NCBI RefSeq assembly: GCF_002210095.1
Contig: NZ_AQQR01000001.1
Coordinates: 558,001 to 622,000 of the forward strand
Direction: 5' to 3'
Source of the DNA: Marinibacterium profundimaris
GTDB lineage: Bacteria; Pseudomonadota; Alphaproteobacteria; Rhodobacterales; Rhodobacteraceae
DNA length: 64,000 nucleotides
Shown: piece after piece, positions 9,724 to 17,882 of the stretch
Layout: each line of letters starts with the position of its first letter
How positions within the stretch are numbered: position 1 is the stretch's first letter
Position numbers and translations under genes: made by a program
The notes under the pieces: generated by a model
What the model saw: the letters and a program-made list of their open reading frames with translations, nothing else
Databases searched by the model: none
What the model was told of the DNA's origin: nothing

Positions 9724-10041
9724 TCACGCGGCCGGCTTGGCGCCCCATTGGGCGGCCATCACGTCGAACATTGTCTGAAGATCCGCGGCGGATTGCGGCC
9801 CGCGGTCACCGCCGCCGAGGAAGGCCCTGAAGCTCGGGAGCTTCTCTTGCCGATGCAGCGCCTCGGCATGCCAGGCAAGCCAGGCGCGCCCGTCCTGCTC
9901 CGCCTTGATCCGGTCCCGCGCGCCCATCATGTGCGCGTGGTATTCGCGCAAGGTGAGCGCCCAGAAGAGCGCCGGATCGAGCCCGGCCGCCACATAGGCC
10001 CGCAGCAGGTCGAAGACCCGCAGCGGCCCGCGGTCCTCTAC
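9724..10041 (-). CDS. tail assembly chaperone, downstream frame made by -1 frameshift (gpT-like)
   Basis: This frame lacks a convincing start codon of its own and opens inside the end of the preceding gene. It is most simply read as the second half of a fusion: ribosomes slip back one base on GGGAAAG (10,047-10,041) and continue with GTA-GAG-GAC for 105 codons. The fusion would be 106+105 = 211 residues. The frame contains LRVFDLLRAYVAAGLDPALF and a helical region with many charged residues, like the small tail chaperones of gene transfer agents. Internal initiation at a GTG or CTG a few codons in is the alternative. Confidence 0.8.
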   Translation of the reverse strand, partial: VEDRGPLRVFDLLRAYVAAGLDPALFWALTLREYHAHMMGARDRIKAEQDGRAWLAWHAEALHRQEKLPSFRAFLGGGDRGPQSAADLQTMFDVMAAQWGAKPAA

Positions 10042-10358
10042 TTTCCCGGCGCGGCCTCGATCTCGCCAGCCTGCGGCGCGGCCGCCAGGAACAGCCGCCC
10101 CACAAGCTCGGGATCTTCCGACAGGATATCCCCGGCGAGGCGCCGATCGGCATCGGCGTGGTGCCGCGCCATGGCGCAATGCACCATCGTGATCAGATCG
10201 CGCACCCGCGCATCGCCGCTTTCGGCCTTTTCCGCCCATTCGATCGCGGCCTTGCCGGTCTGGTCCTCGAAATCCGCCATCGCGTTGAGATCCATCCGCA
10301 GCGTGTAGGCCACGCCGTCGAGCGTGACCACGATCTCGCCCCTGAAACGCTCCGCCAT
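10038..10358 (-). CDS. tail assembly chaperone, upstream frame (gpG-like)
   Basis: A 106-residue protein starting MAERFRGEIVVTLDGVAYTL, with a small beta-rich N-terminus and a helical centre (ALNAMADFEDQTG-type residues around 25-40). It matches the GTA gene-10 type of small tail chaperones in Rhodobacterales. It is expected to bind the tape measure during tail assembly and to be absent from the mature tail. Its last two sense codons are part of the GGGAAAG slippery heptamer, so a fraction of product should be extended by 105 residues. The major tail protein gene lies two bases upstream. Confidence 0.8.
   Translation of the reverse strand: MAERFRGEIVVTLDGVAYTLRMDLNAMADFEDQTGKAAIEWAEKAESGDARVRDLITMVHCAMARHHADADRRLAGDILSEDPELVGRLFLAAAPQAGEIEAAPGK
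10041..10047 (-). promoter_or_regulatory. programmed -1 ribosomal frameshift slippery site GGGAAAG
   Basis: Read on the minus strand, the zero frame ends ...CCG GGA AAG TAG. The heptamer G GGA AAG in this phase is the same one used between lambda genes G and T. The stop codon follows it at once, so slippage to GGG AAA moves the ribosome into the downstream open frame. The site lies exactly between the two tail-chaperone frames and just before the tape measure gene, as the established mechanism requires. Confidence 0.85.
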
Positions 10359-10360
10359 GA

Positions 10361-10774
10361 TCAGGCCGCCGCCAGGAGGGTGGGTTTCACGGTCGGGCGA
10401 ACCGTGACCGTCGCGGACATCTTGCCGTTGGTCAGCTCGCCCGGCTCATAGGACAGGAAGAACCCGGAAAACTGCATCCGAACCCCGTTCGGCGCCGTGA
10501 TCTGGTAATTGCCGCCGCCGGCGAAGATCTCGTCAACCATGGCGTCGCTTTCACTCGGCACCCAATTGAGATCAAATTCCACCGGCGTCAGCTCCATCAG
10601 CGCCGGAATGAATTCCTTGATCATGTCGGGGCTCTGCAGATGCGTCGCATCCTCCTCTTCGCGCGTGTAGCCCACCGGCTTGATCCGCGTGACCTCGGCC
10701 ACGTTGACATATGTGCCCGGTGTCTCCCCTTCGATCCCGAAGTCGGATCCGTAGCCGATATCTGCATTGCTCAT
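10361..10774 (-). CDS. major tail tube protein
   Basis: A 137-residue protein. The opening MSNADIGYGSDFGIEG, the following beta strands and the motif MQFSGFFLSYEPGELTNGKM near the C-terminus are those of tail tube subunits of the HK97/GTA type (gpV-like beta-sandwich). It forms stacked hexameric rings of the non-contractile tail. It is bracketed by the tail terminator (DUF3168) and the chaperone pair, the conserved order. The start has an acceptable GGGTGAAGC upstream. Confidence 0.85.
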   Translation of the reverse strand: MSNADIGYGSDFGIEGETPGTYVNVAEVTRIKPVGYTREEEDATHLQSPDMIKEFIPALMELTPVEFDLNWVPSESDAMVDEIFAGGGNYQITAPNGVRMQFSGFFLSYEPGELTNGKMSATVTVRPTVKPTLLAAA

Positions 10775-10777
10775 GCT

Positions 10778-11161
10778 TCACCCTTTCCAGTTGGTGACAA
10801 AATCCACAGACGCCCGCCACGGGCGCTGCGCTTCATTCGTTCCGCCCTGGCGATCCATTCGCCGGCCGTCCTCGAAAATCCCCCGGAACCCGCCGCCGGC
10901 ATAGCCGTGCAGGAGGCCCGTCACAGCGCGTCGCAGCGCCATCGCCTCGCCCGGCTCGGGCGCCCAAGCGTCCACCTGCACCCGGCAGATCTCAAGCCCG
11001 TCCCCGCCCTTGAGCGTCGCCCCCTCGCCGCCGCCGATCAAATGCAGCACCACCGCCGGCAACGGCCGGCCTTGCGGCCGTGCCCCCCAATGGACGCCGC
11101 CGATCGCCAGGGCCGACACCGCCGGCGCGCCTCGCAGGAGCGCGCGCAATTCATCTTCCAT
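10778..11161 (-). CDS. DUF3168 tail completion/terminator protein (gpU-like)
   Basis: A 127-residue protein of DUF3168 type. It starts with a helix (MEDELRALLRGAP), then V-x-W-G-x-R-P-Q-G-x-P-L-P, the typical proline-rich strand, then an I-C-R-V-Q-V-D-x-W-A motif characteristic of the family. It ends with a beta strand containing FVTNWKG. Family members cap the growing tail and join it to the head. It sits between the gp10-like gene and the tail tube gene. Confidence 0.8.
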   Translation of the reverse strand: MEDELRALLRGAPAVSALAIGGVHWGARPQGRPLPAVVLHLIGGGEGATLKGGDGLEICRVQVDAWAPEPGEAMALRRAVTGLLHGYAGGGFRGIFEDGRRMDRQGGTNEAQRPWRASVDFVTNWKG

Positions 11162-11162
11162 G

Positions 11163-11627
11163 TCAGCTCCTCGCAGCCCGCTTCGCCGCCCGCGCCTCGG
11201 CCCGCGCGACGGATTTCGACACTTCGGCCCAGAGCTCTACCCGGAGCCGATCGAGCATCGCCGCGCGGTCGCTGTCCCAGGCCGGCCGCGCCCAGGGCTG
11301 CGGCGGATGGTGGATCGTGCCGAACTCCTGCAGATGCGCCTCGGGCAGCGGCCCGGCGCCGACGAACATCTCGACCGAGGCCTTGTCATCCCGCACCGTC
11401 TTGCGGTGCAGACCCCGTTGCCGCTTCGAGAGCTTGGTGGAAACCGCAATCGACTCGACCAGATCCGGGCTGTCGTCACGCGGCGCGTTCACGCGCATCT
11501 TCTCCGCCAGCGGCTCGGCCGCCTTCCGGAGCGACCGCCGCAGGGCCCCCTTGCCCGCGGCCCGGCTCAGTTTGTCGAGCTCGCGCTCGAGCTCCGAAAA
11601 GCCCGTGAGCTTCATGGTGACGCTCAT
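11163..11627 (-). CDS. HK97 gp10-family neck/tail-completion protein
   Basis: A 154-residue, strongly basic protein. It has the opening MKLTGFSELERELDKLSRAA, the amphipathic helix and central beta region with E-F-G-T in a HLQEFGTIHHPPQPWARPAW context, which is diagnostic of the HK97-gp10/minor tail family. It probably forms the neck between connector and tail. A 4-base ATGA-type overlap with the upstream head-closure gene implies coupling. Confidence 0.8.
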   Translation of the reverse strand: MSVTMKLTGFSELERELDKLSRAAGKGALRRSLRKAAEPLAEKMRVNAPRDDSPDLVESIAVSTKLSKRQRGLHRKTVRDDKASVEMFVGAGPLPEAHLQEFGTIHHPPQPWARPAWDSDRAAMLDRLRVELWAEVSKSVARAEARAAKRAARS

Positions 11628-11968
11628 TCCAGGTCGATCCTTGCCACCGTGGAGATCTCGAAAAACCGCAGATCATCCGAGATCTCGCGCTTGCCCGTGA
11701 TCTCGTATTCGACACCCCGACAGGTCAGCCGATCTTTCGGCGTGATCGCCTCGGTCACCTCATTTCGGCGGAATTGAAACCGCGCCGAGATCGAGGCGCT
11801 CACCTCGGCCGCTTTCCAGGCCTCCGCATCGCTCGCGTCGATCTTGCGCGCGCGCTGCGCCGCCCCGAAATCCTCGAAGGTCTCGACCTCCGAGATCCCG
11901 TCATCGGTCAGGAGCGGCCGGCGAAACTGCACGACCTCGATCATCTGCCCCGGCTTCGGCCCCGGCAT
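11624..11968 (-). CDS. head closure / head-tail adaptor protein
   Basis: About 114 residues from the ATG at 11,968 (MPGPKPGQMIEVVQFRRP). This start was chosen because it overlaps the previous gene's stop as ATGA; a longer frame upstream lacks family-like sequence. The content is beta-barrel-like with the phrase D-R-L-x-C-R-G-V-E-Y-E-I-T-G, as in SPP1 gp16-type head-closure proteins. It closes the portal vertex after packaging. The context between connector and gp10-like protein agrees. Confidence 0.75.
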   Translation of the reverse strand: MPGPKPGQMIEVVQFRRPLLTDDGISEVETFEDFGAAQRARKIDASDAEAWKAAEVSASISARFQFRRNEVTEAITPKDRLTCRGVEYEITGKREISDDLRFFEISTVARIDLE

Positions 11969-12240
11969 CAGCTCAGATCCCGGTAAGGTTTGAGCATGTC
12001 GCGCACGCCATCGGAGACCGGCGCCTCGCGCTCGCGATACCACGACGCGACCAGGAGCTTGACTGCCTGGCAGCACGGTTCGGGCCAGGCGCCCGGAAAC
12101 TCCGCGTCGAGATCCCGGCGGGTGTACTTCTGCACGAACTCCTCGGCCACCTTGTGCAGGTCCGCGAGAAGCTGGTCATCCGCCGAGAAATCGACCGCCT
12201 GGCAATACCGCTTGATATCGGCAAGCGCGAGCTGGCTCAC
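11968..12240 (-). CDS. gp6-like head-tail connector
   Basis: A 90-residue helical protein with two Cys in the stretch PEPCCQAVKLLVASWYRERE. The pattern of short helices followed by A-V-x-L-L-V-A-S-W-Y is typical of the HK97 gp6-like connector family, which forms a ring below the portal. It overlaps its neighbours by 1-4 bases on both sides. Confidence 0.8.
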   Translation of the reverse strand: MSQLALADIKRYCQAVDFSADDQLLADLHKVAEEFVQKYTRRDLDAEFPGAWPEPCCQAVKLLVASWYREREAPVSDGVRDMLKPYRDLS

Positions 12241-12668
12241 TGGTCAGCAGCCCCGGCCTTGCCGGCCTTTGCCTTGTCGGCCGCCGCCTTGTCCGCCGCC
12301 GCCTTCTCCGCCGCTGCCTTGTCCGCCGCCGCCTTCTCCGCCGCTGCCTTGTCCGACGCCGCCTTGTCGGTAGCCCCGACCGCGGCGGCCTCTTCGACCT
12401 CCTGCGCCAGGATCGCCGCCCGTTCCAGGATCGGGATCGGCATGCCGGTCTTTTCGACCTCGCCGGCCGCAAGCGCCCGGGTCAGCGCGTCTAGGTCGGC
12501 CGCGTCCTTCTCGAGCTCGGCTTTCGTGACCTTCACCGCAAATTTGCGCTGGATCAGCGTTCCGGAGACATCCTTGTGCGCCGGGTTCTTCGGATCGAAC
12601 AGATAGACAACGCCCATCTGCAGCCGGCCGAGCCGGGTCTTCTGTGTCCGCTTGAGTTTCAGGAGCAT
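12237..12668 (-). CDS. phage protein with AAADK/AAAEK repeat tail
   Basis: A 143-residue protein in two parts. Residues 1-85 are ordinary (MLLKLKRTQKTRLGRLQMGVVYLF..., a small beta-rich head). Residues 95-140 are almost entirely K-A-A-A-(D/E) units, predicting a long charged alpha helix. It lies between the major capsid gene and the connector gene, where small head-associated or decoration proteins occur. No family is recognised. The repeat is reflected at DNA level as a 15/30-bp tandem array, so the length of this tail may vary between relatives. Confidence 0.6.
   Translation of the reverse strand: MLLKLKRTQKTRLGRLQMGVVYLFDPKNPAHKDVSGTLIQRKFAVKVTKAELEKDAADLDALTRALAAGEVEKTGMPIPILERAAILAQEVEEAAAVGATDKAASDKAAAEKAAADKAAAEKAAADKAAADKAKAGKAGAADQ
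12271..12370 (-). repeat. tandem 15/30-bp coding repeat
   Basis: The 30-bp unit starting GCCTTCTCCGCCGCTGCCTT occurs at 12,301-12,330 and 12,331-12,360, with one base changed at the end of the second. It is flanked by further 15-bp half units. It encodes alternating AAADK and AAAEK pentapeptides in the overlapping head gene. Slipped-strand expansion or contraction in whole codons would keep the frame. Confidence 0.85.
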
Positions 12669-12726
12669 GATCTGCCCTCCGTGTCATGGGATGGATCACG
12701 GGCGGCCAAAGCCGCCCGCGTCAGGA

Positions 12727-14055
12727 TCAGACGAAAGTGAAATCGCCCGTCACGAGAGCCGCGCCGCGCTTGACCGCCATGGCGAGCCGCTTGGTCGCCT
12801 TCATGGTCTTCATGCCGTCGACAAAGTTGGTGCCGTGTTCGCTCGAGATCAGCACCTCGGCCGCCATGCGGTCATAAAGCGTCGCCGCCATCATGAAGTT
12901 GCCGACCATCCACTCGCCCGCGGAATGCGAGGCCGTGGGCACCACGTCCGCGCCCCAGAGCATCGGCGAGCTCGACACGTTCGGATCGCCGAAGACATAG
13001 CGGCCCGTCGTGTCCTTCAGCAGCTCGATCGCCGCCCAGTCGGTCGGGTTCAGCGTGATCCCGGTGGTCGCGTAATTCGCCAGCGCCAGTTGCAGCATGC
13101 CCAGGCGCAGACGGTCGATCCGGGTCGCATCGGGCAGGCCCGCCGCCGCCGAGAAGGCGGTAGCCTCGGTGATCAGGCCCGAGAGATTGGTGCCCGTGCC
13201 GTCGCCGGCCAGGATCTGCGCCTCTTCCTCGAGATCGAGGCCATAGCGCATTTCCCCGTCGATCGCCGCCTCGAGCTGGCCGCTGTCGGCCAGCGCCTCG
13301 TCCGAGATATGCGTCACGTGGCTGATCTTGCGCACGTTGGCCTCGGCCTGTTCCCAGCCATAGGAGCTTTCCGGCGCCGCGCCCTCCTCCGCCACGATCG
13401 CCGCCGCGTTGGTGCGGGTCACCTGCCGGGCGAACTTCACCACGTCGCTTTCCGTGGTCGCCTGCATCAGCAGCGCGCGGATCGGCAGGCGCTGGCGCGC
13501 CATGTTCGCGGGCGTGCGGTCCTCGGTCGGCCAGATCAGGCCGCCGCCGGAGCCGGCCGCCGTGGTGATCGCCGCTTTCGGCTTGAGCGACAGGTTGCCG
13601 TTCAGGCCGCCCGACACCCAGGCCTTGAGCTCATCGGAGCCGGCCAGCTCCTGGCCCACGGTCTGCACCTGCGACCCGCCGCCCCGGCCGCCGGCGGCAA
13701 CCGCCTGCTCAAGATCCAGATTGCGGGTTTCCAGCGCCTCGAGCTTGCCCTCGAGCTTGTTCAGCGCGCCCGACAGGCCGTTGAACTCGGCCAGCGCCTT
13801 GTCGGCCGTGGCCTTGGTCTCGGCGTTGAGATCCCCGGTTTCCTTGGCCTGCTTGAGCGCCTCGTCCGCCGTCTTCTGCACGCTGTCGGTCACCCGGCCG
13901 AGCTCGGATTTCACCTCCGCGAGGAGCTTCTCGACATTGCCTGCGGCCTCCATGCGCGGCGTGCCGATGACTGCGGCAGGCTTGCGGATCTGGCCCGACG
14001 CGGCCGCAGCAAGGATTGCGGCCGCCGAAGCGGCCGGTTTTGTCATGACATTCAT
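12727..14055 (-). CDS. major capsid protein, HK97 fold, with N-terminal delta domain
   Basis: A 442-residue protein. Residues 38-125 form a charged coiled coil (KLLAEVKSELGRV ... NKLEGKLEALETRN), the scaffold-like delta domain that the head protease removes. From about 140 the HK97 capsid fold follows, with the usual A-G-S-G-G-G-L-I-W-P, V-A-E-E-G-A and I-S-D-E-A-L-A-D segments and a C-terminal D-G-M-K-T-M-K-A. The gene lies after the ClpP-like protease and before the connector genes. Confidence 0.92.
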   Translation of the reverse strand: MNVMTKPAASAAAILAAAASGQIRKPAAVIGTPRMEAAGNVEKLLAEVKSELGRVTDSVQKTADEALKQAKETGDLNAETKATADKALAEFNGLSGALNKLEGKLEALETRNLDLEQAVAAGGRGGGSQVQTVGQELAGSDELKAWVSGGLNGNLSLKPKAAITTAAGSGGGLIWPTEDRTPANMARQRLPIRALLMQATTESDVVKFARQVTRTNAAAIVAEEGAAPESSYGWEQAEANVRKISHVTHISDEALADSGQLEAAIDGEMRYGLDLEEEAQILAGDGTGTNLSGLITEATAFSAAAGLPDATRIDRLRLGMLQLALANYATTGITLNPTDWAAIELLKDTTGRYVFGDPNVSSSPMLWGADVVPTASHSAGEWMVGNFMMAATLYDRMAAEVLISSEHGTNFVDGMKTMKATKRLAMAVKRGAALVTGDFTFV

Positions 14056-14065
14056 GTGTGTGTCC

Positions 14066-14929
14066 TCAGATGGATTTTGCCAATTGCAGGAGCGATGCGA
14101 GCTCCTGCGTCACGTCGGCGGCGCCCGGCCGCTCGGATCCCGCATCGCCCGGATGCAGGTTTTCGGCAGCGCCAGGCATGCCGGATTTCAGGTCGCGCAG
14201 GATCTCGCGAGAGGCCGAATTGCTCAGGCCCGCGCGCCGCGCGAGAAGATCGAATTTCCGTTCCGCCCGGATCGCCGCCGAGGGCTCGCCCCCGCCGGTC
14301 TCGAGCATGTCAGATGCGAGGTAATCGTCGGCGAACCCCTGTTCGATCGCGGCCGTGCCGCCGATCCAGGTCTCGCGATCGAGCATTTCGGCAATCTCCG
14401 CCGGGTCACCGCCGGAGCGCGCGGCGTAGATCTCCGCCGCGGTTGCGTCGAAGGGCTCGAGCCAGTCGGCCACCTCGCGCATGGCGTGGCGATCACCGGC
14501 CGCCATGACCCATGTGTTGTGGATCATCAGGAAACCCGCCCGCGCGATCCGAACCTCATCGCCGGCCATGGCAATGACCGAGGCGGCCGAGGCGGCAATG
14601 CCCAGGATGTTGACCGTGACCGCGTGGCGGTGCTCGCGCAACAGGTTGTAGATCGCCAGCCCCTCGAAGAAATCACCGCCCGGCGAATTGACATTCACCG
14701 TCACCGGTCGGTCGCCGACCGATCGCAGCGCGGCCGAGATCCGGCGCGCGGTCACCCCGTCGCCCCACATGTCGGCGCCGATCGGATCGAGGATCGAGAT
14801 CGTCGCCGCGTCATCCTCAACAGCCGCCCGCACATCCGGCGCCCACCGCTGCAGCGCCTTCGGAGAAATGTCACTCTGCACGCCCGGGCGCGCCGTTGCT
14901 GTCGCCTTCGGCAGGTCGCGAATTGTCAT
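14066..14929 (-). CDS. ClpP-like prohead protease
   Basis: A 287-residue protein from the ATG at 14,929, which overlaps the portal stop as ATGA. An N-terminal extension upstream is not needed. It is a ClpP/crotonase-fold phage head maturation protease. It has the N-V-N-S-P-G-G-D strand-turn near residue 79-86, the serine in GIAASAAS (Ser114) and the histidine in FLMIHNTW (His137). The aspartate of the triad was not assigned. It is expected to cleave the capsid delta domain during assembly. The C-terminal 80 residues are polar and probably disordered. Confidence 0.88.
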   Translation of the reverse strand: MTIRDLPKATATARPGVQSDISPKALQRWAPDVRAAVEDDAATISILDPIGADMWGDGVTARRISAALRSVGDRPVTVNVNSPGGDFFEGLAIYNLLREHRHAVTVNILGIAASAASVIAMAGDEVRIARAGFLMIHNTWVMAAGDRHAMREVADWLEPFDATAAEIYAARSGGDPAEIAEMLDRETWIGGTAAIEQGFADDYLASDMLETGGGEPSAAIRAERKFDLLARRAGLSNSASREILRDLKSGMPGAAENLHPGDAGSERPGAADVTQELASLLQLAKSI

Positions 14930-16155
14930 CCCTTGTCCCTTCCCAGCATGTCGATCGGCGCGGTCGCCACCTGCGCCCGGAGATCGTCGGCCGCGCCACC
15001 CCGGCGCGGCAGGTTGAGCTTGTCGCGGCTTTCGTCGCTGGACATGACACCGGCCGCGACCATGCGGGACAGGAAGTCCCCCTTGGCCCGGCTGTCCATT
15101 TGCAGCATCGCCTCGCGGTTCCACTCCACGAACCACTTGCCCCGCCGCTCCGGCGGGATCAGATCCTTCAGTACCCGCGTCTCATTGCGGCGCAGGATCG
15201 GATTGATCCCCGTGCGCAACCAGGCCAGCATGATCGCCTCGACCCCGGTCCCCCACATCGTCTGCCCCTGCCCCGCGTGGCCGATCACGACAGGGGGCGT
15301 GCCGAACCAGCGGCACACGTCTTCGACCCCGAACCGCCGCGTATCCAAAAGCTGCGCGTCTTCCGGGTTCAGCGACAGGGCCGAGTATTCGAGCCCGCTT
15401 TCCAGGACCATCGTCTTGCCGGCCTTGTTGCTGCCAACGAAGTCGGCAAGCATGTTTTGCAGCTGTCCGCGCTGATCCGGGTCAAGCTCCTGATCGGACT
15501 TCAAGAGGCCGGCCGGCATCATGCCGTTCGCGAAGACCTTCGAGGCCGTTACGTCCGCCGCCAGCGCCGCGCCGAGCGATTGCGTGCCGTACTTGATCGC
15601 CGACATGCCAAGGCCATCACCGCCGCCGAAGCCGCGCACGTGAAAGACCCGCTCAGGCGGCAGCACATGGCGGCCGCCGTCCTCGGTAAAGTGATAATCG
15701 AACTGGCCGTCATCGCGCCGCTTCGGCGTCACGTTGAAGATCGGCCGCAGGCCCACCAGGCGACGCCCGATCATCAGACGTTCCGCGTAGAAGTTGCCCC
15801 GCAACAGCAGATGCGCCGCGTTCGCTTCCCAGAACTCGAGCCCCGTCTGGCCCCGGTTCGGGCTTGTCGTCAGCACCTCCGCGAGATCCGGCTCGATCTT
15901 CTGCCGCGAGCCGTTCGACTGCTTTTCATAGACCGCGAGCGGCAAGGATCCGATCGCCTCGGAATTGCCCTTCACGCAGGCCCAGGCCGCCGAGAGCGTG
16001 AGCGCGGAATTGACCGAAACCGTCTGCCCAGAGTTGCTGGTGTAGCCCATCCCGTGCCACGCATTGGCGCTCGACACCACTTCCCAGCCGCTTTCGCCGG
16101 CCGCGAGCTCGGCCCGCACACCGCGCATGGCCGCCTTCATGAAGCGCACGACCAT
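14926..16155 (-). CDS. portal protein (HK97 gp3 family)
   Basis: A 409-residue protein of phage portal family. It has the WACVKGNSEAIGSLPLAVYE helix-turn near residue 57, N-A-x-H-L-L-L-R-G-N-F-Y-A-E near 110, the R-F-G-V-E-D-V-C-R-W-F-G-T-P-P wing near 275, and a C-terminal D-x-R-A-K-G-D-F-L-S-R-M. It forms the dodecameric ring through which DNA is packaged. It shares one base with the terminase gene on one side and four bases with the protease on the other. Confidence 0.92.
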   Translation of the reverse strand: MVVRFMKAAMRGVRAELAAGESGWEVVSSANAWHGMGYTSNSGQTVSVNSALTLSAAWACVKGNSEAIGSLPLAVYEKQSNGSRQKIEPDLAEVLTTSPNRGQTGLEFWEANAAHLLLRGNFYAERLMIGRRLVGLRPIFNVTPKRRDDGQFDYHFTEDGGRHVLPPERVFHVRGFGGGDGLGMSAIKYGTQSLGAALAADVTASKVFANGMMPAGLLKSDQELDPDQRGQLQNMLADFVGSNKAGKTMVLESGLEYSALSLNPEDAQLLDTRRFGVEDVCRWFGTPPVVIGHAGQGQTMWGTGVEAIMLAWLRTGINPILRRNETRVLKDLIPPERRGKWFVEWNREAMLQMDSRAKGDFLSRMVAAGVMSSDESRDKLNLPRRGGAADDLRAQVATAPIDMLGRDKG

Positions 16156-17882
16156 CAGAAGACCCCCACGGGCGCGGCCAGCATGCCCGACAGGCCCCGC
16201 CGCTTGACCGGCGCCGGGTTCAGGCTCATCAGGTACACCGCGTTGAAGGCCGCCATCAGCGGGTCAATCTTGCCGGCCCCGGAAACCGCTTTCGTCACAA
16301 TCACCGCGTTTCCCCTCGGTTCCGTTTTTGCATTGCCGACGCACCAGGACATCAGCGGCTGGCCCCCGTGGGCCAGAGACCCGTCGAAGAGCTTGCGCTC
16401 GGTCCCCTTGATCGCGCCGTTCAGCTTGTAGCCCTGCGATACGCTGGCGAGCGTGTCGGCCGGGATCCCGGCGAGCTCGAGCCCATCCACGATTGCCGCC
16501 ACCCCTTCCGGGTCCAGCCCGACCCCGCCGCGTTCCGGCAAGAGCCCCGCATCCTGCACCCGCTTGACCAGGGCGATCAGCTCCTCGATATCCTGCGTCG
16601 GCGTGGTGCAGATCGTCAGCGCATCCTCGCGCTCGAGGTCCCGGAGCTTTTCGGCGATCCCCTTGCGCCGCGTCAGCGCCACCTCGTGCACCCAGGCCGA
16701 ACACCACAGGAGCCAGCGTTTTGTCACGCGGTCGCGGCCGAGGATCGCGAGCCCCAAAAGGTCATCCATCCCGCCGCCGTCCACCCCGATCGTGCAGACC
16801 TCCGCCCGCGCCAGGATCTCCTCGATATCAAGCGCCGGCTCGACCGCCTCGATCCAGTAGCTTGCCCCGATCCATCCGCCCTTGTGATGCCCGAGGCCGA
16901 TTTGAATATTCAGATGCTGCGACGCCCACCGCGCCAGCTCATCCTCGCCGGTCTCGATCGCCTTGTGATACTCCGGCACCAGCCGCTCGACCGTGATCGA
17001 CGCGCCCAGGTTCGGAAGCACCGCCGGCCAGAGCGCCGGGTCTTTCCAAGGCTGTTTCTTGTCCGCCTGCAGCGCCTCGGGAAACTCGTAGAGCACTGGC
17101 AACATGCGCACGTGATCCACGATATCGCCGTCCCGCACCCCGCGCGCATATTCCAGCTCGGCCTTGAACACCCCTTGCGGCGGGATCTCCGATTGCGTCG
17201 TGATGATCACCAGCAGCGATTGCGGGTTGGTGATCATGCCGCCCCGGATCTGCCCGATCACCCGCGTCGCGAAATGCCGCTCGGCCATCACGTGCAGCTC
17301 ATCCAGGATCGCGAAGGCCGGAATGCCGCCCGTGGTCACCGCCGGATCGAAGGACGTGACCTTGCACTTGGCATTGAGCGGCCGGCCCGTGTCCGGATCC
17401 GGGTAGATGTCCGTGATCGTCTTCTTGTTCGTATCGACCTTGAACCGCTTGGTGAGCCAAGGATCCGCCTCGATCATCCCCTGCATCTGCCCGAAACAGG
17501 TATCGGCCACCGCCTGCGTCGGCCCGACCACGATCCCCCGAATGTTCGGCGTCGTGTTCATCTGCAGCGCGATAAGCCCGATGCAGGCCGCGAGCGTGGT
17601 TTTCGTGTTCTTCTTCGGCACCAGGCAGAAGATTTCCCCGACCCGGCGCGCGCCATCCGAGCCGACCGAGCCGAAGGCGGCGCGCACGATATCGCGCGCC
17701 CATTCCTCGGCCACGTCCCGCATGAGCGGCTGGCCCGGAATGTCCGGCACCACCAGCTTGTCGAAAAGCTCGACCGCGACCTCGGACAGGTCCGGATCGA
17801 GATCGAGCGGCGGGATCGGCGTTGCCCCGCGCTGCAGCTTTTCCCACCAGTCCGGGCAGGCCGCCCAGGACATATCGCTCAT
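16155..17882 (-). CDS. terL: terminase large subunit
   Basis: A 575-residue packaging motor. The ATPase half has an adapted Walker A at residues 88-96 (VPKKNTKTT, not the usual G-K-S/T) and Walker B at 189-196 (AFAILDEL). The nuclease half has the acidic motif IGVDGGGMDD near residue 363 and a late KIDPLMA. HK97-group terminases often have such a degenerate Walker A. It is preceded by the small subunit (4-base overlap) and followed by the portal gene. Confidence 0.92.
   Translation of the reverse strand: MSDMSWAACPDWWEKLQRGATPIPPLDLDPDLSEVAVELFDKLVVPDIPGQPLMRDVAEEWARDIVRAAFGSVGSDGARRVGEIFCLVPKKNTKTTLAACIGLIALQMNTTPNIRGIVVGPTQAVADTCFGQMQGMIEADPWLTKRFKVDTNKKTITDIYPDPDTGRPLNAKCKVTSFDPAVTTGGIPAFAILDELHVMAERHFATRVIGQIRGGMITNPQSLLVIITTQSEIPPQGVFKAELEYARGVRDGDIVDHVRMLPVLYEFPEALQADKKQPWKDPALWPAVLPNLGASITVERLVPEYHKAIETGEDELARWASQHLNIQIGLGHHKGGWIGASYWIEAVEPALDIEEILARAEVCTIGVDGGGMDDLLGLAILGRDRVTKRWLLWCSAWVHEVALTRRKGIAEKLRDLEREDALTICTTPTQDIEELIALVKRVQDAGLLPERGGVGLDPEGVAAIVDGLELAGIPADTLASVSQGYKLNGAIKGTERKLFDGSLAHGGQPLMSWCVGNAKTEPRGNAVIVTKAVSGAGKIDPLMAAFNAVYLMSLNPAPVKRRGLSGMLAAPVGVF

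Noticed and set aside
9724-10239. 171-codon frame with an ATG inside the upstream chaperone gene, as an independent gene
   Set aside because: The first 65 codons are Arg/Gly-rich antithetical sequence overlapping a real gene in another frame; the frameshift explains the frame better.
7453-10308. 951-codon open frame on the plus strand opposite the tape measure gene
   Set aside because: Arg/Pro/Gly-rich, no family-like sequence, exactly antisense to well-supported tail genes; a GC-bias shadow.
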